Part shown: in pieces, positions 40,690 through 53,262 of the stretch
Layout: the number at the start of each line of letters is the position of its first letter
How positions within the stretch are numbered: the stretch's first letter is position 1
Assembly (NCBI RefSeq): GCF_021917145.1
Contig: NC_061063.1
Coordinates: forward strand, 11,196,516-11,260,515
Reading direction: 5' to 3'
DNA from: Hypomesus transpacificus
Lineage: Eukaryota; Chordata; Actinopteri; Osmeriformes; Osmeridae
Length of the DNA: 64,000 bases
The notes under the pieces: model-generated
What the model was told of the DNA's origin: nothing
The model's input: the letters and a program-made list of their open reading frames with translations, nothing else
Databases searched by the model: none
Position numbers and translations under genes: made by a program

Positions 40690-41055
40690 ATTCAATTCAT
40701 GAATGAGAATTAAATAGAGACCCGGATTTAATTTAGCCTTTCTTGCGACTCAAAGAGCTGACAGCACCGCATCCTGTCCACGGATGGCACGCTACCCCCT
40801 TTACAAGGAAAGAGCGGCAGCTCTGCCTCGCACTGCTGGTGCTTCCCACAGATGATTGTTCAAAACCGTTATATTCACGCCGGTCATGGCACATTCAAAG
40901 TAGTTGCCGTTCAGCATTGCGACTGCAATCCAATTGACAGGAGCGACCATGGCCTTCGTGGTGATCTGAAAGAGGACCACCCAAAACCCGCAAAAGTTTT
41001 TGCAGCAAAACTTTGATTTGCGGATACATTTTCCTGTGAACAACTTCAAATAAGG
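40690..41055 (-). pseudogene. inverted partial copy of calhm6 exon 1
   Basis: The minus strand reads KLFTGKCIRKSKFCCKNFCG, FWVVLFQITTKAMVAPVNWI and LNGNYFECAMTGVNITVLNN, matching residues about 73-135 of the intact calhm6-like gene at 42631 with only a few changes. Homology continues through the 3' end of exon 1 and into the intron (the CCGGGTCTCTATTTAATTCT stretch). The start, the first third of the exon and the whole second exon are missing. The reading frame shifts around CLGKHQQC, which reads WEAPAVRGRAAA, and the splice donor GTAAGG is changed to GAAAGG. It is a dead fragment, copied in inverse orientation next to the right tubulin arm. Confidence 0.9.
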
Positions 41056-41474
41056 GACGCCTGCCGCAGCGGGGGCCACGATGACCACAGGCCCGATGAT
41101 GTGTCAGTGGTGGTAAATCACAACTTAAAAAATGTTTTCATAAAAATATTAAGATTGACATTTTAAAAAGATATCTGCTATTGAAATCAGTGTGAACAGA
41201 TGCACTGCAGTCTATCTATATCACAACTCAAGTGGTCAAATCGTCATAGCTGAATATTAAATTGAACAAATGCTTTGTAAACATCATGAACATGATAACA
41301 TCAGTGGACCAGAAGTAGTAGTGTGCAGTATTGGAGCATGTCAAGCCTACTTCCTTTTATAAGTGTAGGCTACTTCTTATTATCTGGAGCTGCCTCCGCC
41401 ATTCTTTCAAATCGACTCTCCTCCAAGAGACCCGCCCCTCCTCTGACTCTGATTGGCCGTGAACCTGAAAAAGA

Positions 41475-42350
41475 CGATCACAGACAGTGACATCTTATGT
41501 TTTGGGTCTGGGGCCGTCCCCCTCCAGAGCCTGTTGCACAGCATACGGTTTATTTATGGAACACAACGGTCGGTGGCACAACCACGCCTCGTCCCTCGCA
41601 TATGTGGTCGCCCTCTAGTGAAACAATTTAGCGTTGCAAAATTCTAAATAAGCAAGAAAGTGATGGTACAATATAGTTTGAATATCATCCTGCAGAGAAT
41701 ACACTAACACATTATGCTTTATTCTAAATCTATAGCCATAGATTCTCAAATGCAATATATGTTTGAATGCTTGTGTAGGTTATGGGCTGTCACATTCCGC
41801 CGCCCTTCGTTAACATCCATAGTTATCCAACTAGTTTCAGAAAATACATAATGGAAAAGAGAAAGTATTTTATTCCACCAATGGCCAGTATGTTTATGTC
41901 CATGCAGTCACAATAGGTATATATGAGTCAACCTGGCAGGAGCACGCCTGGAAAATTTAAACATTTATGCATACTTCGACTATAAAAGGTCGAAGAAAAA
42001 AAAGACAATGCCGCTCTAGGAGGCCAGATTACCGGGAAGCGTGCGCCACCCAAAACCTTTTACGCGCGTACCTTTAGCTGACTCGATTACTTTTTACAAC
42101 ATGGCTATCGATAATCGAGTAGGGAAAGGCTATTTTGACAAATCACCGACCAAAAGTAGAAAATGATTCGAGTGATATTTAGCGCAACATAGGGTTGCTT
42201 TAGTCAATCCACTGTTCACGCACATTGTGTTTTTATAAACAGATCGGTGTGCTCGAGCGCGTAACGTGCCAAAAAGTGCCACCGGCCGTTGTGTTCCATA
42301 ACAGGTTCTGGAGGGGGACGGCCCCAGACCCAAAACATAAGATGTCACTG
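41475..42350. repeat. terminal-inverted-repeat unit holding the second copy of the spacer direct repeat
   Basis: The ends 41475-41580 and 42270-42350 are inverted repeats (CAGTGACATCTTATGTTTTG at the left, mirrored at the right). The interior 41600-42175 repeats 35490-36310 in the same orientation, including GTGGTCGCCCTCTAGTGAAA and ATGGCTATCGATAATCGAGT. It may be a long-TIR non-autonomous transposon or a by-product of the local duplications. Confidence 0.65.
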
Positions 42351-42630
42351 CATGTGGTTCTCCAATCTAGATAGTTCCCTTTAGATAGCTCCATGGAAGG
42401 CATAAAATAGAAAATATCAAAATGCTGCTGCTATGTTAATGTCACACATGTCATAATGCGTCTCCAGACGTGTATAGGCCTACTTGACCCAGCATGAATC
42501 ATAATCTTGTGGCAAGCATCTCGCATGGAAGAAGGCAAACGCACAACATGAAACGGAACTGAAAGTCTATTTTCTTCTTAACATGCTTCCCACAACTCAC
42601 TGTCACAACAGATCTTAAGCAACCAGCAAG

Positions 42631-43651
42631 ATGGATACATTCAAAACGGTCCTCAACATTGCTCAAAAACAGCAGGAAAGCTTGAGTTTGGGATTTGTTG
42701 CCTTGTTCACCGCTGGCGGGGAACAGATTTTTTCGAGTGTGGTTTTTAAGTGCCCATGCAGTGACTGGAACTTTTCTTATGGAATGGTGTTCCTCCTCGT
42801 GCCTGCTTTGGCACTTTTAGTCTTAGGCTACAGCCTCAGCAATAGGACATGGAAGTTGTTCACAGGAATATGTCTCCGCAAATCAAGGTTTCGCTGCAAA
42901 AACCTTTGCGGGTTTTGGGTGGTCCTCTTTCAGATCACCACGAAGGCCATGGTCGCTCCTGTCAGTTGGATTGCAGTTGCATTGCTGAACGGCAACTACT
43001 TTGAATGTGCCATGACCGGTGTGAATATAACGGTTTTCAACAATCACCTGTGCCTTGGGAAGCACCAGCAGTGCGCAGCAGAGCTGCCGCTCTTTCCTTG
43101 TAAAGGGGGTACCGTGCCATCTGCGGACAAGGATGCGGTGCTGTCAATTCTTCGTGCCGAGTCGCAAGTAAGGCTAAATTAAGTCCGGGTCTCTATTTAA
43201 TTCTCATTCATGAGTAGGCTAGAAGTGGTCTGTTACCATCTTTAAACTCAAATATGTCTACTTGCGCCTTGGCCTAAGTCATTTACATTTCCCTTATACA
43301 TTGCATTAAGCAGAACTAAGAGACTGGGGATGGGAAGTCATTTTTTTGTTAGATAATTTCTCAAAACAAGAAGTCAGTGTTACTTCACTGGAGTCCCACA
43401 TGTCAAGGTGGCAAGTAGCCTGTACATTGTGAACAAAACAAGCATAATTTATGTTGCATTAGAAGAATCACAATTCAGAATGCCTCACTCAAAACTCTGA
43501 TCTCCCTGTAGGCAGTATTTATCTCACTTATTGGTCCCTCTCTAGTAATGTCTCTCTGCATCTTACTCTCATCTCTAACACATTCCACTACCACTCGTTC
43601 CTCAAGGGAATTGCTTGGGTACTCTCTCTCTCCCTCTCTCTCTCTCTCTCC

Positions 43652-43721
<70 letters not shown>

Positions 43722-44204
43722 CTATCTCTCTCTATCACTCCCTAACCCCACATTGTATTCTGGTTTCAGATCTTGGGTTGGTTACTGATTGCATCTATCC
43801 TGGTGTCCAGCCTGCTGCTGGCCTGTGTGTCCAGGTGCAACTCCCCAGTCAGCTACCTGCAGCTGAGGTTCTGGAAGTCCTACGCCCAGCAGGAGTGCAC
43901 GCTGCTGGAGACCTTCTCCGAAGGCCACGCCCGAGAGCTGGCCCAGAGGAACCTGAAGAGCTTCTTCCAGGCACAGCCTCCAGAGCCCATCACCACCCCG
44001 TCTAACCAGGCCTGGCAGAAAATCTCCAACTTTTACCGTTTCAGCACCCGGGACCACTACTACAGCATGCTTCACCAATATGTGGATAACTGCCTGGGGC
44101 ACAGAGAGGAGGAACTGAAAAGGGCCTTGTCCATCCAATCAGATGGTCCTGATGCTAGCACCCCAGGAGTGCTGGACTTTGTGGACGGTGGTAGGATGCT
44201 GTGA
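42631..44204 (+). CDS. calhm6: calcium homeostasis modulator 6-like channel
   Basis: CALHM proteins form large-pore plasma-membrane channels. Exons 42631-43167 and 43770-44204, phase 0 junction, 323 residues. It starts MDTFKTVLNIAQKQQESLSL and has four membrane spans: near residues 15-35, 48-68 (YGMVFLLVPALALLVLGYSL), 98-122 (FQITTKAMVAPVSWIAVALL), and at the start of exon 2 (ILGWLLIASILVSSLLLACV). The conserved CPC motif after span 1 (FKCPCSDW) and the extracellular Cys pair (FECAMTG, CLGKHQQC) are present. CALHM6 is favoured over CALHM5 by LCLGKHQQCAAELPLFPCK and by the C-terminal GVLDFVDGG, both close to human CALHM6. Mammalian CALHM6 is interferon-induced in immune cells. An inverted partial copy lies upstream. 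Confidence 0.92.
43622..43735. repeat. (CT)n microsatellite in the calhm6 intron
   Basis: About 110 bp of CT dinucleotide directly upstream of the exon 2 acceptor, forming an unusually long polypyrimidine tract. Confidence 0.95.
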
Positions 44205-44286
44205 ATGCAGAGGATTTTGATGGTAATAGCAAATCATATTAACTAACAAAAAAATGATAGGTTTCTTTCTACACCTGTGTGGCTTA

Positions 44287-45433
44287 CAGATTTTCACGAT
44301 TGCTAAAACACATTTCTTGAAGCAGTCAACCATTTTCTCAAAACTGTAAACACAAAACCAAATATTTAAACTCAATTTCCAAAACCTCTCACCCTTCTGG
44401 CAAAATCAAAGAATCGCCCCTAAACCACGTAACTTTTTTTCAAAATCAAACAATGCTTTCAGATCATAAACACACCAAATCAATATATAAACACTATGGA
44501 GCTATACACAGACACACATAGACACAACACAAAAAAATGGAGAACACAGCATCCAGGCCTAGTTACATGTAAAGAAAAATGTGTTTATCTATACACAGTA
44601 AATGCATTTACCTAGCAATAAATAAAATGGATTTTGGATTTTGAAACTCTGGATTTTGATGTTTCAACACTCATTGACACTTTCCTGATGTCTGACTATG
44701 TTTAGCCTGTGTTCTGCACCTCTCTTTCACCAACTGTCTCTGGAGGAGGGGATCCCTCACTGAATTGCCCCTCCCAAGGTTTCTTCAATTTTTTCTCCTC
44801 TAGTGAGTTTTTCTGTGGAGTTTTTCCCTGTCTTCCTTGAGGGTTAAGGTTGGCTGACGGCCAGTTCTATCGGCGTATGTGAAGCCCTCTGTGACATTGC
44901 TTGTAAAAAGGGTTATACAAATACTGTACATTTGATTGGAGTTACAGTAACAATCACAACTTAGTACTGTCAACAAAGAACAAAGAAAAACGTAATTAAC
45001 CCTCTGGTGTGCTGGATCTAGCCATGAAAACACTCCACGCCTATGTCACCAAATGCCAATTCCGTTGCCTGTAGGTGATTTACCCTACACAAAGAAAAAC
45101 TCTTCAATTAGGTTGAGAAAAGGGCTGTATGGTGGAAGGCAAACATTTACAGTAAAGAATGCTGGTTGATGTTGACCTACTCTTGTATACGGACACGACA
45201 GTGAAAGCTGACATCGCCCCAAACCACCATTAGAAATAAGTGTGAACAATGTGTGTATGCCGCCTGTGTTTACCATTTTGCAGCACAAGTGCATCACAGT
45301 GCAAAATGTGTTTAGTGAATGAGAATGTTTTTAGAGTTTTGCCAAAACAATGTCTGATTTGACAAATTGATTTAGTTCACTGAACATTTGACTTAGAGAA
45401 TGGGGTTTAGTGTTTTAGCAATTGTGAAATCTG
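44287..45433 (-). mobile_element. IS630/Tc1-superfamily transposon remnant, copy A
   Basis: TIRs CAGATTTTCACGATTGCTAA and its mirror, flanked by TA on both sides. On the minus strand near 45085-45300 a frame reads CQLSLSCPYTRVGQHQPAFF then CLPPYSPFLNLIEEFFFV, the C-terminal DDE-transposase signature (LPPYSPFLNPIE) of fish IS630-type elements. The rest of the transposase is not open. 1,147 bp. Confidence 0.8.
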
Positions 45434-45439
45434 TAATCT

Positions 45440-46705
45440 TTCCTGAGCCTATCTACTTCACATACCTTTGCTTCAATCAGGAAATGCAACCCAGACCTGC
45501 TTCCTGTGTGCGCTAAACCACAGAGTGTGTGTATTACACATACTATAACTGACATGTTATATCTTAACAATCACCAAACAAATGATTGTTAAACTAACCT
45601 TTACAGCATTGCTCATCATGTTCTTGTCCATGCTAATGCAAAAAAATACTGACATTAAATTACATTATCTCTGAAAAAAACACTGAATTCTTTATGAATG
45701 AGCTGGGTTGGGTTGGATGAAGCCCACTTCAAACTCCATGTTGTCCAACTCCACTGATTGTATTTTTGTCCTGTGAAACTGAAGTAAAATGTAAAAACTG
45801 CAACCAACATCATCTTAGCGCCTGGCCCGACTGTGAGGCTTTCAATTCCAGTGTTATAGAAGGCTAGGATGAAAGCTTTTGCTCAAATCAATACTCTTAA
45901 AGCCTTTTGGAAGGGGGGGGGAGAGAGCACTTCTCCATAATGCTCACTTATGCTGCACAGTGCAGTTCTTGTGGTATTCCAGATTGCTTCCTGTGTGTGG
46001 GTGTGTGTGTATGTGTGCAACATTCACATGCCTGCACGTGTATGACTGAATTAAGTGAAACAGCGTGTTGTATGTAGATCAAACTGCTCCCAGTAAATGC
46101 ACGTTCTCAGCTGCCGTAACACATCTACATTCTTCTTTGTAATAGTGCCGTGGTTTCTTTGTTTGTGGCATGTACTTGGTATGTACTGAAAGCAGTGTTT
46201 TGCCAGAACATTGGACTCAAATCCAATGTTAAAACACAGCTGTTGATGATTTGGAAGCCGGAAACCAGAAATGCAAGATCTCCATCTGCTGAGTCACAAT
46301 CTGTAGGGTTAGCCGGGGGGAGAGAAGGAGGGACCAGAAGGGAGAGAAAGGGAAGTCAAGAGAATAAGGGAGTGGTTTGGAAGTGTAGAAAGACAAAGCC
46401 TGCGTGGACATGGGTGGAGAGCAGAGGCGTGGAGATAGAGAGACAGGGAGAAAGGGAGGAGCTGAGGGAATCTGAAAGAGACAAATCGGAAAGAAGGGAA
46501 CGGGAGGGGCTGAGGCTGTTGACAGATGTTTGTTTTCTTGTAAGTTGAAGTGAGACGGTGAGAGGCAGTTGGAGTTAGAAATTAAGAATTACACTCTTAC
46601 CTCCCAACCTGACAAGACAAATACCTCTAGATTTCTATTCAACAATTGGTCATTCCTTGAGTTCTTTTCACCCTGGATCGTGTTTCAACCCGCCTCACGG
46701 CCAAC
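45440..46705. other. intergenic region upstream of calhm5
   Basis: No exon seen. Contains short G and TG runs and, at about 46300-46560, a purine-rich stretch that may be 5' UTR of calhm5. Open frames here have no family match. Confidence 0.4.
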
Positions 46706-48114
46706 ATGGATAACTTCCAGACCGTCCTGCGTTTCTTCATGAACCAGAAAGCCACCTTAGGCTACAGCTTCATGGCCCTCCTGACCATTGGAGGGGAGAG
46801 GGTCTTCTCCATGGTCTCCTTCCAGTGCCCCTGCAACCACAGTCAGAACTTTGCCTACGGGCTGACCTTCCTGATGAGCCCGGCGCTGGTCCTGCTCCTG
46901 CTGGGTCTGTTCTTCAGCACGCGTCTGTGGCGCCTCTTCACCGGCTGCTGCCTGAACCCCATGAAGCTCTGTCCCCGGGGGAACAGCCTTGGCTGCATGA
47001 GGGCGATCACCAGCATCTTCACCGGGGCTTGCGTGGCACCCGTCATGTGGCTGTGTGTGGCTCTGCTCAATGGGACCTTCTACGAGTGCGCTGTCAGCGG
47101 CCTGGATGAGAACATAGTGGTGGACATATTCTGTAAGAACAAGACCGCAAAGTGCCGGGAGGAGCTGGCGCGCGTGCCCTGCGGACGGTCCAATCTGCCC
47201 GTCGAGGAAAGTCTGGAGCTGTTACAGATGTTCAGGGCACAGTCTCAGGTGGGAACTTCTGTATATGTTTAGATACAGAGTCAGGCATACTTCTATAGAT
47301 GTTTGACACAGAGTCAGGCATACTTATATAGATGTTTAACACAGTCTCAGACAGGAACATCTATAGATGTTCAAACAGCCTGAGAGAAGCCAGTAATTAT
47401 GTATTGTGACACCTGGACACTTGATACCTGTTATTTCACAGTGTGTTTGTGAAATGTCACCAGTGTCATTTCATAGATGTCAGGGTGTGCCGGCTGCAAG
47501 CTGATAAAAGGCAACATAATGATGAAATAATACAATATAATACAGCACCTAAGTATTAAACTGGTGTTTTGTTCTGTTTATAGACATTTAGACATTCTTG
47601 TTTCGGGGTAATAACTTTGACTACAGAAGGACTAACAATGCTCATTATTAACATATTTGACTTCCTGCTTGTTTGTATGTGTGTGTGTGCCTGTGTGTGT
47701 GTGTATGTGTGTGCTTGCGTGTGTGCTCAGATTCTAGGATGGGTCATCATTATCACAGCAACCTCAGTCGGACTGATAGGAACCTGTTGCACCAACTGTC
47801 GCTCCAGGGTCAGCTACCTGCAGCTGACCTTCTGGAAGCGCTACATGGAAAAGGAGAGGGATCAGTTCGATACCTACGCCACAGACTATGCCACCAAGCT
47901 GGCCGATCGGAACCTCAAGAGCTTCTTTGAGAACCAGGAACCGGAGGCCTTCCCTTTTCCCAACCACAAGGCATGGGAACAGATATCCTCCTTGTACACC
48001 TTCTCCGACAGCGAGCAATGCTACAGCACCCTGCAGAGATATGTGGAGTGCAGGGACAAAGACTACACCTCGGAGACCAGACCAGTCATGGGCAAGATAG
48101 ATGTGGAAGCATAG
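46706..48114 (+). CDS. calhm5: calcium homeostasis modulator 5-like channel
   Basis: Exons 46706-47248 and 47731-48114, phase 0 junction, 308 residues (human CALHM5 309). MDNFQTVLRFFMNQKATLGY then SFMALLTIGGERVFS is near-identical to CALHM5. CPC motif in FQCPCNHS; LFTGCCLNPMKLCPRGNS, VAPVMWLCVALLNGTFYECA and the Cys pairs of the extracellular loops are conserved. Exon 2 begins ILGWVIIITATSVGLIGTCC (fourth span) and continues VSYLQLTFWKRYMEKERDQF, LADRNLKSFFENQEPEAFPF, the C-terminal helices that assemble the channel. It shares the two-exon structure and junction (SQ|ILGW) with the calhm6 gene 2.5 kb upstream, so the two are a tandem family as in human 6q22. Confidence 0.93.
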
Positions 48115-48718
48115 GAAGTGTGATTTCAAAACAAAACATTAGTGCTTGGGCACATAACAAGCAACATTAGAACTTGTTTTGTAAGAAGGATGACCAATAA
48201 CACCAGCAACATGCATATGAACACATATTACTTCTGTGCACTTTTTTCATTGTTGCCCAACATTATGAATATATGGCCCAGGAAAACAATTCTCGCAAAA
48301 CACCCTGTACTAGTAGGGCCAATCCCTGTGTTACCAGGGAAACCACAGTTATTAACATAGAATGTTGTCACTGCAGAAGTGATGAAACAATGCCATCCTG
48401 TCTGCCAGCAGGAAACAAACGTGTGCTTCATAGACCTCCTAACATCACATTCTACCTAGCTACTGCAACAACAACACATTGACCATTACGTCTTTAGGTC
48501 TCTGACACATTAGTCCTATCTTTCTCTACTGTAATCTCGATTGTGATTGGTCTAACCACTGCTTCTCTCCTCTGTGTCTCTGTGGCAGTCCATCTATGTC
48601 ATTCATAAATTATTTATTTGCCTGGATGGTTGTTTTCCTATTGGTATAATATAGATTGAACAACATCATATTTAAAGTACAAAATGTTTTATTCATTTAT
48701 TCATATTATTTTTGTATA

Positions 48719-48724
48719 AATAAA
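48719..48724 (+). terminator. calhm5 polyadenylation signal (AATAAA)
   Basis: AATAAA about 600 bases after the stop, followed by a GT-containing stretch; first canonical hexamer downstream. Confidence 0.5.
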
Positions 48725-48987
48725 CATTGTACACAAGTTTCTGGAAAGGCGTAACCAAGCTTGATAATCCTGTTTTCCATGTCATGTTTGATGACAAATG
48801 GAAACAGAGAAACAGGGATGTTTTGTGCATGCAAACATGTTTCTAGAAAGCAGTCTTTCAGTATGACACGTACAAATAAAACTTATCACAGTAATTCCAG
48901 GCACTTGATTTTCTATCTAGTTCAGAACCTTTTAGGAGAAGAGCATGCTAAGATTGTCTGTCTAGAGCTCATCAAGGGCATATATTA

Positions 48988-49596
48988 CAGTTTGTATCGA
49001 TTGCTAAAACACTAAAAACCCATTGGCTGAATAAAGTTCTCAGTTGCCTGAACTCATGTAGCTAATTGTGCCTGTCTGTTGTCAATTCCCATTTCATATG
49101 GTAAAACACAATTTGCAGATCTCATTTTCAACAAAACTGCAAACACATTCTCATTCTCAAAACACATTCTGCACTCTAATGCACGTGTCATCCATACAGG
49201 TAAACACAAATGGCAACAATCAAATACAAATACAGAAAAAATGTAATTGACAAAACACAACCACTCAAAATTGAATTCACTTGTTTAAAATGATGTGACA
49301 CAACCAATATAAGCCAGTTCAGAGAGCAAACAGGTTTTTGAAGGTAGGAAAATATTACATGTGATGTCGACAAAGTGCTCTGGCCTAACCCAGCCCAAAG
49401 ACAAGAAGAAGCACATTGATCACATGTTTTGTTCCTTTGATTGTTGTCCCTTTTAGTATTGTATACGAAAGTTTCATTTCGCAAAAGGATTCAGAGGTTT
49501 TGTAAATTGTGCTTGAAGATGAGGTTTTGTGTTTTCGAGTTTTGAGAAAATGGGTGACTGTTTACAGAAATGTGTTTTAGAAATGGTGAAAAACTG
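48988..49596 (-). mobile_element. IS630/Tc1-type MITE, copy B
   Basis: 609 bp with TIRs related to copies A and C (CAGTTTTTCACCATTTCTAA on the minus strand), TA on both sides. It is the reverse complement of parts of copy C, with shared blocks such as GTGCTCTGGCCTAACCCAGC and GCATTGGTTAT-free flanks. Internally deleted; no transposase. Confidence 0.75.
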
Positions 49597-49880
49597 TAAA
49601 ACACACAAGTAGCGGGCCTGACACAAGTAGGGGGCCTGTTGAGACATTTACGTAGTATGCGTCTTCTTCATAAACCAATGTTACATATGGATACTGTGTT
49701 TATTTGTGTGTGTGCATCAAACACAAACAGTGAGATTGTTTCAACCGGCCGCCTGCCAGCGGAGTGAAACCAGGTGTGCCTCAACATGTCTGGACAAGAA
49801 CAAAAACCTCTTGAACTTCCTGGGCCCATAAGACACAATTTTTTATGTCCACGGTCCACCCATTGCCTGTATCATAGATT
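49597..49880. other. spacer between two inverted MITEs
   Basis: About 280 bp of unassigned sequence; includes AAGTAGCGGGCCTGACAC followed by a near-repeat of the same. No gene. Confidence 0.4.
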
Positions 49881-49882
49881 TA

Positions 49883-50949
49883 CAGTTTTTCTCAATTGCT
49901 AAAACACATTTCTTGAAACACTCACCCACTATCTAAAAACTCTAAGAACACAAAACCTAATCTTCAAGCACTTTTTACAAAACCTCTGAATCCTCTTGCA
50001 AAATGAAACCTTCGCCTCAAACCGATTTATCTGTGGTCAAAATCAAACACTGCTCTCAAATCATAAACAAAGTGATCTAAATTATATACACTATCAAGCA
50101 GTCAGTAAACAATACACCAACAAATAGAAAACACATTGTAGTCCTAAACTCAAAACAAATTTCTTATTCATCCGTCTTTGTCTTTTGATGAACAAAAACA
50201 TGTTCTATCATAGTAGCTCACCATTGATCAGAAATTACTACTCTGCTTTGCTCTTTGCAATTTCATTGTTCTTTCTCCTCCTTGTACATGTGCATCTCAC
50301 TACTCACAACTCACTCTTGTTCTTTGTTGATATGAACCTGCAACCAGTCAAAATCTATTGATCAGTCAGTACTGGTACTGTAACAAATGGAAAGCACAAT
50401 GTTCAGGGCCATACAATTTGTTCATTGTACAGTATACAGCCTACATTGCAATGTACTGCAGTATACAATACCACAGCAAAAGGGACAAAATCAAAGGAGT
50501 AAAACGTGATCAATGTGCTTCTTCTTGTCTTTGGGCTGGGTTAGGCCAGAGCACTTTGTCGACATCACAAGCAATGTTTTCCCACCTTCAACAACCTGTT
50601 TGCTCTCTGAACTGGCTTATATTGGTTGTGTCACATCATTTGAAACAAGTGAAATCTATTTTGAGTGGTTGTGTTTAGTCAATTACATGTTTTCTCGATT
50701 TGTATTTGATTGTTGCCATGTGTGTTTACCAGTATGGATGACATGTACATTAATGTGCAAAATGTGTTTAAAAAATGTGAATGTGTTTAGAGTTTTGCTA
50801 AAAAAAAATTGTCAGATCTGCAATTTGTGTTTTACCATGTGAAATGGTTTAGCTATTGACAACAGGCCACAATTAACTACATGAGTTCAGGCAACTGAGA
50901 ACTTTGTTCAGCCAATGGGTTTTAGTGTTTTAGCAATTGAGAAAATCTG
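49883..50949 (+). mobile_element. IS630/Tc1-type element, copy C
   Basis: 1,067 bp with TIRs CAGTTTTTCTCAATTGCTAA and its mirror, flanked by TA. Same family as copies A and B, inverse orientation to B. No open transposase frame seen. Confidence 0.75.
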
Positions 50950-51419
50950 TATACCTGCTTTACCCAGTGCTATATATACACAGTTTAAATTATTACTGTT
51001 TACAGCAACAGGCCCCTGCTTGTTTTGGTCTCTTTGCTTTTTGCACTGAGCTCAACCAATCCTAGGCCCTAGACATTATCACAGAAAAAGGAGCACGTTT
51101 CAGAAATGGAATGCTCAGAGTATGTTTACTGCTAGGCCAAAATAGTCGATTGCAGAACAACTTTAAACTTTAAAACCAGATAAAGAAAATGTTACTCGTT
51201 TCGTTTAGTAAAGTTTCAACACTGATTTGTTAGAAAAAATAAGGAAGTAGGTTAATCACGAGATACAATTAATAGCCAAATGATGGGTCGTTTCATGGTC
51301 AGACAAAACAAAATAATGCTCGATGTAATAGATTACTTGTAGGCCTTATCGAGCAGAGAACGCACACGTCCGCTCTCTGGAGTGATATAAGAAGCTAATT
51401 GATGGATAAATAGAAGAAA

Positions 51420-53027
51420 ATGACAGATTACGCAGAAGAACAGCGAAACGAGCTGGAAGCTATTGAGTCAATTTATCCGGATTCGTTTACAGGTCTGTTT
51501 TTCGTCTTTGGGCGCTGAATAGTGACTGTGTCGGCTGCTGGTTAGCAGGCTAGCATAGCTGGTAACGTTTACGAGTTGTCACATGCAATCAAGAAGTGCT
51601 TGCTTCAAAACATATGTAGCCGTCTAACTGGGTAGTCAGCTAAATAAGTTAGTTATCAAACCTATAACTCGCTGTGTTGCCCGATTGTGAATGTTAACTG
51701 TGGTCTGTCTGCCCTGCTGCAGTGCTATCAGAGATACCCACGAGTTTCACCATCACGGTGACGTCAGATGCAGGGAAAAACGATGAGAGTAAGTAAACTC
51801 GGTGTCTGGCATGCAGGACAGTATTTTTTTAAGTATGTTTTGCAGGCCTGGTGGTTATGAATGTGATATAACTAGACGTATTTCACTCCCTCCTTTTCCT
51901 ACCCCAGTGGTAGAAGTGACCCTGAAGTTTACCTATGTTGAGAAGTATCCAGACGAGGCTCCTCTCTGGGAGATCTTCTCGCAGGAGAACATGGAGGATT
52001 CAGACACAGAGGAGATCCTGTCCTTCCTAAATCAGCAGGTCTGTTTAGCTGTCAAGCTGATTCTGTCTGCCTCCCTGTCTCTTCTATCAAGCCGTTTCTG
52101 TCTGGCCTTACTGCTGCGGACAGAAGTCTGTTTTTCTGGCACTCTGTCGTCTCGACTGTCTCCCAGACTGACCACCCCTCCTTCTGACGGCCATGTTGTA
52201 GGCAGAGGAGAACCTTGGAATGGTGATGATCTTCACCCTGGTGAACGCTGTCCAGGAGAAACTCAACGAAATCGTTGACCAGATAAAGCACAGACGGGAA
52301 GAGGAGCAGTCACGGAAGGATGCGGAGGCGGAGGAGGCTGAGAAGGTTGACATGACAACTGTTTCAAATTTGATTAGATGAACATACTAAGCTGTTTTGG
52401 CTTTTACTTGGAACGATGCATGGTGTTTATAATAACAGTAGCTGTAATAACCGTTGTTATTGACTAATGACTAAATGTATTGTGTGTCTGTGTGCGCCCC
52501 TGTATGTGTGGTGGACAGGTGGCCTTCCAAGGCACGGTGGTCACCATCGAGAACTTTCTGGCATGGAAAGCCAGGTTTGAGTTGGAGATGAATGAACTCA
52601 AGAAGAAACGTCAGAAGGAAGAGGAACAGATAGGGAAGATCAAACTCACAGGTGCGTGTCTGACCCAGGTCCACGTGCAGATGCAGAGCTGTCATTCTGT
52701 CTTCGTGAGATCGTCACTGTCAGAACGACAAACTGACCTGGCATCCAACTGACTTGCTGTTTTCCTTCCTCCTCCAGGGAAAAAGCTCTTTGAGACAGAC
52801 CACAATCTTGACACATCGGATATACAGTTCCTTGAAGATTGTAAGGATGTTAATGTTTGTGTGTGTGTTTGTGTTGTGTTACTGTAGTATAACTCTGCCC
52901 CTCTATCTTTTCAGCTGGGAACAACGTTGAGGTGGACGAGTCACTCTTCCAGGACATTGATGATTTGGATCTGGATGAGGACGACCCTGACTTTAACCCC
53001 TTGGAACTCGGCAGTGATGAAGACTAA
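51420..53027 (+). CDS. rwdd1: RWD domain-containing protein 1, complete (7 exons)
   Basis: RWDD1 (DFRP2-like) binds and stabilises the GTPase DRG2 and has an N-terminal RWD fold. Exons: 51420-51492, 51723-51788, 51908-52038, 52202-52345, 52519-52651, 52778-52840, 52915-53027; exact closure on 240 residues (human 243). It reads MTDYAEEQRNELEAIESIYP, TSFTITVTSDAGKND, FTYVEKYPDEAPLWEIFSQE (the RWD YPxxxP motif), ENLGMVMIFTLVNAVQEKLN, a charged coiled-coil EIVDQIKHRREEEQSRKDAE, TVVTIENFLAWKARFELEM, KLFETDHNLDTSDIQFLED, and an acidic C-terminus ending LGSDED. The best-conserved part is the DRG-binding C-terminal half. Donor after exon 4 is GTTGAC (weak). Confidence 0.96.
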
Positions 53028-53108
53028 CCCAGGAAGCAACTGAGACATGTGACCCTGCCCCCAGACCTTCCCATGTTTTCTTTCCCCCAACATGAACTTT
53101 TAACAATA

Positions 53109-53262
53109 AGTGCGTTCGACTTCATGCAGCGCCGGCGTCGCCTGCAGCCATCTGCAGCCCGGCTGACTTGAAGCAGCCAATAGCATTCTCAGCTTCAAGG
53201 CAGCCGGCTGCAGCCGGATGTTGGCACCGCTGGCACTGCATGAAGTCCAACACACATATTGG
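53109..53262. mobile_element. short MITE just downstream of rwdd1
   Basis: About 150 bp of imperfect hairpin: GTGCGTTCGACTTCATGCAG at the left, mirrored by CTGCATGAAGTCCAACACAC at the right, with GC-rich internal inverted repeats (GCAGCCGGCTGCAGCCGG). Target duplication not resolved. It may lie in the rwdd1 3' UTR. Confidence 0.75.
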
